Below are positions 33,923 through 35,584 of a stretch of 35,584 nt of DNA, piece after piece. Source of the DNA: Bacilli bacterium (GTDB lineage Bacteria; Bacillota_I; Bacilli_A; RFN20; CAG-826). Below the pieces are notes generated by a model that saw only the letters and a program-made list of their open reading frames with translations, was not told the DNA's origin and searched no databases. The first letter of the stretch is position 1. Every line of letters starts with the position of its first letter. A program made the position numbers and the translations under genes. The stretch lies in NCBI GenBank assembly GCA_024698065.1, contig JAILRR010000064.1, positions 1 through 35,584 on the forward strand, written 5' to 3'.

Positions 33923-33957
33923 AAAATGTGCGACAACCAATGCCGCACATTTTTTTT
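33923..33957. terminator. Bidirectional terminator between plsY and the PH-like protein gene
   Basis: A stem of at least 7 bp, up to 10 with the A/T pairs (33923-33932 with 33944-33953), and an 11-base loop. It has a T run on the plus side and an A run before it that serves the convergent minus gene. Confidence 0.85.
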
Positions 33958-33967
33958 CGATTAATAC

Positions 33968-34426
33968 TTACTTATGGAGATTGACCTTCGCGTCTTTTGA
34001 AGCGATAGACTCAACAATACCGTCTAAGAGCAATGATTCCTTTTTTGAGAACACTTGGGCAACGAAAGAGAACTCATTCCTACCGTGTTTTTTATAGACG
34101 AAGCTGATCTTTCCCTTCTTCTCATACTTAAACTCGAGAAGGTCGTCTACGCTGATCGTTATGCGCTCCTTTTTATCTTCGTCATAGAATGTGATTTTAT
34201 CTTTGCTGATATTGAGCCCGTGTCCTTTCCAATAAGAAAGGCAATCTCCGAAAAAGACTATTAAATAATATAGCTCACCTAGAGTAGCTATTACGACATA
34301 GCCCCAAAGAATCGGGGTGCTCGTCAGAAGATCGAGCAAAAACAAGACCACCATACTTGCCGTATATAGAGCAGTCACAATGTAGAAAGAATATGATTGA
34401 GAGGTTCTCCAAGGATTGTATTTCAT
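33968..34426 (-). CDS. Small membrane protein with PH-like C-terminal domain, unknown function
   Basis: A 152-aa protein I cannot name. Two hydrophobic helices (about 15-34 and 40-62) form a hairpin. The C-terminal part (about 68-140) alternates short strands with charged residues (NISKDKITFYDED, ISVDDLLEFKYEKK, ISFVYKKHGRNEFSF), resembling bacterial PH-like domains seen after membrane hairpins. It stands alone, facing the plsY terminator. Its ATG is preceded by TATAAT at exactly -12 to -7 and no ribosome-binding site. Confidence 0.8.
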   Translation of the reverse strand: MKYNPWRTSQSYSFYIVTALYTASMVVLFLLDLLTSTPILWGYVVIATLGELYYLIVFFGDCLSYWKGHGLNISKDKITFYDEDKKERITISVDDLLEFKYEKKGKISFVYKKHGRNEFSFVAQVFSKKESLLLDGIVESIASKDAKVNLHK

Positions 34427-34432
34427 GCGGAA

Positions 34433-34441
34433 ATTATACCA
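34433..34441 (-). promoter_or_regulatory. Extended -10 promoter placed for a leaderless start
   Basis: Minus strand TGGTATAAT (34441-34433) is a perfect extended -10, with the hexamer exactly at -12 to -7 from the ATG at 34426. It is the clearest example of the leaderless geometry in this window. Confidence 0.7.
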
Positions 34442-34449
34442 AGAAGACC

Positions 34450-34702
34450 AGAGCCACGCACCTCTTCCCTCTTATTTCGACATCTCAGGGCACATCCCTT
34501 TGAAAAGTACGCACGATAACAAGACGGGAAGAGGCTTTATGGCGTAATCAAGCCTAAGAACTAGGAGGTTTCTTCGGCTCAACCGCTTGCAAGCGGATAC
34601 TGACAATAGTGATTGGCTATTGCAGGGAATATTCATCAAGTTGCTTTGTCACCATTTAAATGGCGATACTCGGCCGAGAAAAGCTAACTCGAATCCCCCT
34701 CC
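34450..34702 (-). ncRNA. Candidate structured non-coding RNA, family not recognised
   Basis: This gap has no reading frame of note but many hairpins. A 13-bp stem with one bulge joins 34461-34473 to 34521-34534, enclosing an AGGG/CCCT hairpin. A 9-bp hairpin spans 34551-34579, with a loop reading ACCTCCTAG on the minus strand. CCGCTTGCAAGCGG (34583-34596) is a palindrome. CTG/CAATAG pairs over 34600-34625. CCATTTAAATGG (34652-34663) and CTCGGCCGAG (34669-34678) are palindromes. At two positions flanking stems the minus strand gives G-U where the plus strand gives A-C, favouring minus. A possible minus promoter (TTGCGA, 19 bases, TATATA, then GATAAT) lies at 34739-34703. It could be a free RNA or a long leader of the downstream membrane protein gene. 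Confidence 0.55.
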
Positions 34703-34732
34703 ATTATCTATATAGTGAGGAAAAAAGAATTT

Positions 34733-34775
34733 TTCGCAAAAAAAAGAAAAGAGCCACATTTTTGTGTGACTCTTT
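34733..34775 (-). terminator. Rho-independent terminator after yneF
   Basis: Minus strand: an 11-bp stem (34775-34765 with 34758-34748, one G-U pair), a 6-base loop, then a long T-rich run to 34733. It ends the efp-yneF unit. Confidence 0.93.
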
Positions 34776-34786
34776 AAGATAAATCC

Positions 34787-35008
34787 TTATCTGTTTTTGT
34801 TCATTGAGTGCATGATGCTGCGAACTTGCTTTTCGCTTGGTTTGCGGCCCATTTGCTCATACATCGTGCGAATTTGTTTTTCGGTGATTGGAGGATTCTT
34901 CTCCATTTGCTTTTGAATAAGGTAACGAGCAAGGAAGAAACCGATGACACCACCGACGATGAGAACGCCAATTAAAGAAAGGACAAAAACCCAAACTTCA
35001 ATTTGCAT
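34787..35008 (-). CDS. yneF: UPF0154 (YneF) family membrane protein
   Basis: A 73-aa protein with one N-terminal membrane helix (about 5-28, FVLSLIGVLIVGGVIGFFLARY). The conserved cytosolic tail (NPPITEKQIRTMYEQMGRKP, then SEKQVRSIMHSM) is the UPF0154 signature. Function is unknown; it is widespread in Bacilli and Mollicutes. It starts 5 bases after the efp stop and shares its terminator. Confidence 0.93.
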   Translation of the reverse strand: MQIEVWVFVLSLIGVLIVGGVIGFFLARYLIQKQMEKNPPITEKQIRTMYEQMGRKPSEKQVRSIMHSMNKNR

Positions 35009-35013
35009 CGATA

Positions 35014-35571
35014 TTAGGCTCTCTTATCGTATTTGCCGGTAACGGTATCAACCATGACCTTTTCGCCCTTCTCGATGAAGAGAGGGACTCTGATCTTAAG
35101 ACCGGTTTCGAGGACGGCATCTTTAGAACCACCATTGGTGACGGTGTCGCCTCTGACGCCTGGCTCACATTCAGTGATCTCAAGAGCGACTTTGGCTGGA
35201 AGTTCGATACCAAGGATTTCTTCTTCGTAAGCGTTGATGGTAACGAAGCCGTTTGGAGCAAGGAAGCCCATTTCGCGTTCAAGACCATTCTTAGGAAGCT
35301 CAACCTGTTCATAGGTATCTGGATCCATAAAGACTAAGGTGGTTCCGCCGTCGTAGAGGTACTGCATCTGCTTCTTGTCGACGCTGACGAGGGTGACATC
35401 GTAACCGGAGTTACGGGCAAGCTCGGTGATAGCACCGGTGCGGACATTTCTAACTTTGACTTTAGCAACCATCTTTCTCATAGCGGTTTTGTTGAGAAGG
35501 ATGTCGATAACTTGATAAAGGGTGTTTTCATCTTCGAAGTAGTTGCCAGGGCGTAATTCTGTAACGTTCAT
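35014..35571 (-). CDS. efp: Translation elongation factor P with atypical tip loop
   Basis: A 185-aa three-domain factor that rescues ribosomes stalled at polyproline. Domain I is about 1-64, followed by two OB domains. The C-terminal signature (PLFIEKGEKVMVDTVTGKY) is present. The loop that reaches the peptidyl-transferase centre normally reads KPGKG with a modified or free tip lysine (Lys32 in B. subtilis). Here the aligned residues are KTAMR (28-32), so the tip is Met31 and the Pro-Gly is lost. AGGAGAT at 35584-35578 is the ribosome-binding site. Confidence 0.95.
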   Translation of the reverse strand: MNVTELRPGNYFEDENTLYQVIDILLNKTAMRKMVAKVKVRNVRTGAITELARNSGYDVTLVSVDKKQMQYLYDGGTTLVFMDPDTYEQVELPKNGLEREMGFLAPNGFVTINAYEEEILGIELPAKVALEITECEPGVRGDTVTNGGSKDAVLETGLKIRVPLFIEKGEKVMVDTVTGKYDKRA

Positions 35572-35584
35572 TCTAAAATCTCCT

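Noticed and set aside
34460..34510. TPP riboswitch (CTGAGATG and GAGGGAAGAGG on the minus strand)
   Set aside because: The two motifs are too close together to hold the second sensor arm, the ACCTGAT element is missing, and the downstream gene has no link to thiamine.
34450..34720. tmRNA, RNase P RNA, 6S RNA or SRP RNA in the gap below yneF
   Set aside because: No tag reading frame, no GGTTCGA-type T arm with CCA end, no GAGGAAAGTC core and no GGAAGCAGC-type SRP loop on either strand.
1..35584. CRISPR arrays, tRNA or rRNA genes, insertion sequences
   Set aside because: Scanned for regular direct repeats, T-arm plus acceptor patterns, and transposase frames; none found.

Overview
The window looks like a chromosomal stretch from a low-GC Firmicute of the Bacilli/Mollicutes-relative type (an uncultured RF39-, Erysipelotrichales- or Acholeplasma-like lineage would fit). 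I infer this from gene order: rplU-prp-rpmA-obgE, ruvAB-secDF-recJ-rel-hisS-aspS, asp23-nusB-xseA-xseB-dxs, and yqeG-yqeH-yhbY-nadD-yqeK-rsfS are all Bacilli-type clusters. Other signs are the Prp-cleavable N-terminal extension on L27, a ParC/ParE pair, and UGA used as a normal stop (obgE, ruvB). Compared with Bacillus the clusters are thinned: queA, tgt and yajC are missing between ruvB and secDF, apt and dtd around rel, ispA between xseB and dxs, and aroE from the yqeH cluster. This suggests a host-associated organism with a reduced genome.

Layout. 1-2.3 kb: 3' end of valS, a terminator, an unrecognised 65-aa membrane peptide, then an L21-leader-controlled rplU-prp-rpmA operon. 2.3-6.1 kb: a family-2 glycosyltransferase, obgE, a 31-aa membrane peptide, ruvA and ruvB. 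6.2-18.4 kb: secDF, recJ, bifunctional rel, hisS, aspS, tkt and asp23. 18.4-24.3 kb: nusB, xseA, xseB, dxs, dinB and xerD. 24.3-25.0 kb: an AT-rich gap holding what look like decayed gene fragments. 25.0-33.0 kb, minus strand: parE-parC-yqeG-yqeH-yhbY-nadD/yqeK-rsfS, tightly overlapped and ended by a terminator. 33.2-33.9 kb: plsY on the plus strand. 34.0-35.6 kb, minus strand: efp-yneF, a highly structured non-coding interval, and a small PH-like membrane protein.

Most genes are housekeeping: translation and ribosome assembly (rplU, rpmA, prp, obgE, yqeH, yhbY, rsfS, efp, valS, hisS, aspS), DNA repair and topology (ruvAB, recJ, xseAB, dinB, xerD, parCE), stringent response (rel), protein export (secDF), and precursor or lipid synthesis (tkt, dxs, nadD, plsY).

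The unusual material lies in details. (1) At least four, probably six, gene starts have a -10 box placed so that transcription would begin at or within a few bases of the start codon, with no ribosome-binding site: a recurrent leaderless-mRNA architecture. (2) An approximately 260-nt interval at 34.45-34.71 kb is packed with hairpins and matches no RNA family I can recognise. (3) Several conserved proteins lack hallmark residues: SecDF without the proton-relay motifs, EF-P without the tip lysine, and ObgE with a broken NKxD motif. (4) Two small membrane peptides sit inside core operons. No CRISPR array, tRNA, rRNA, insertion sequence or prophage was seen.
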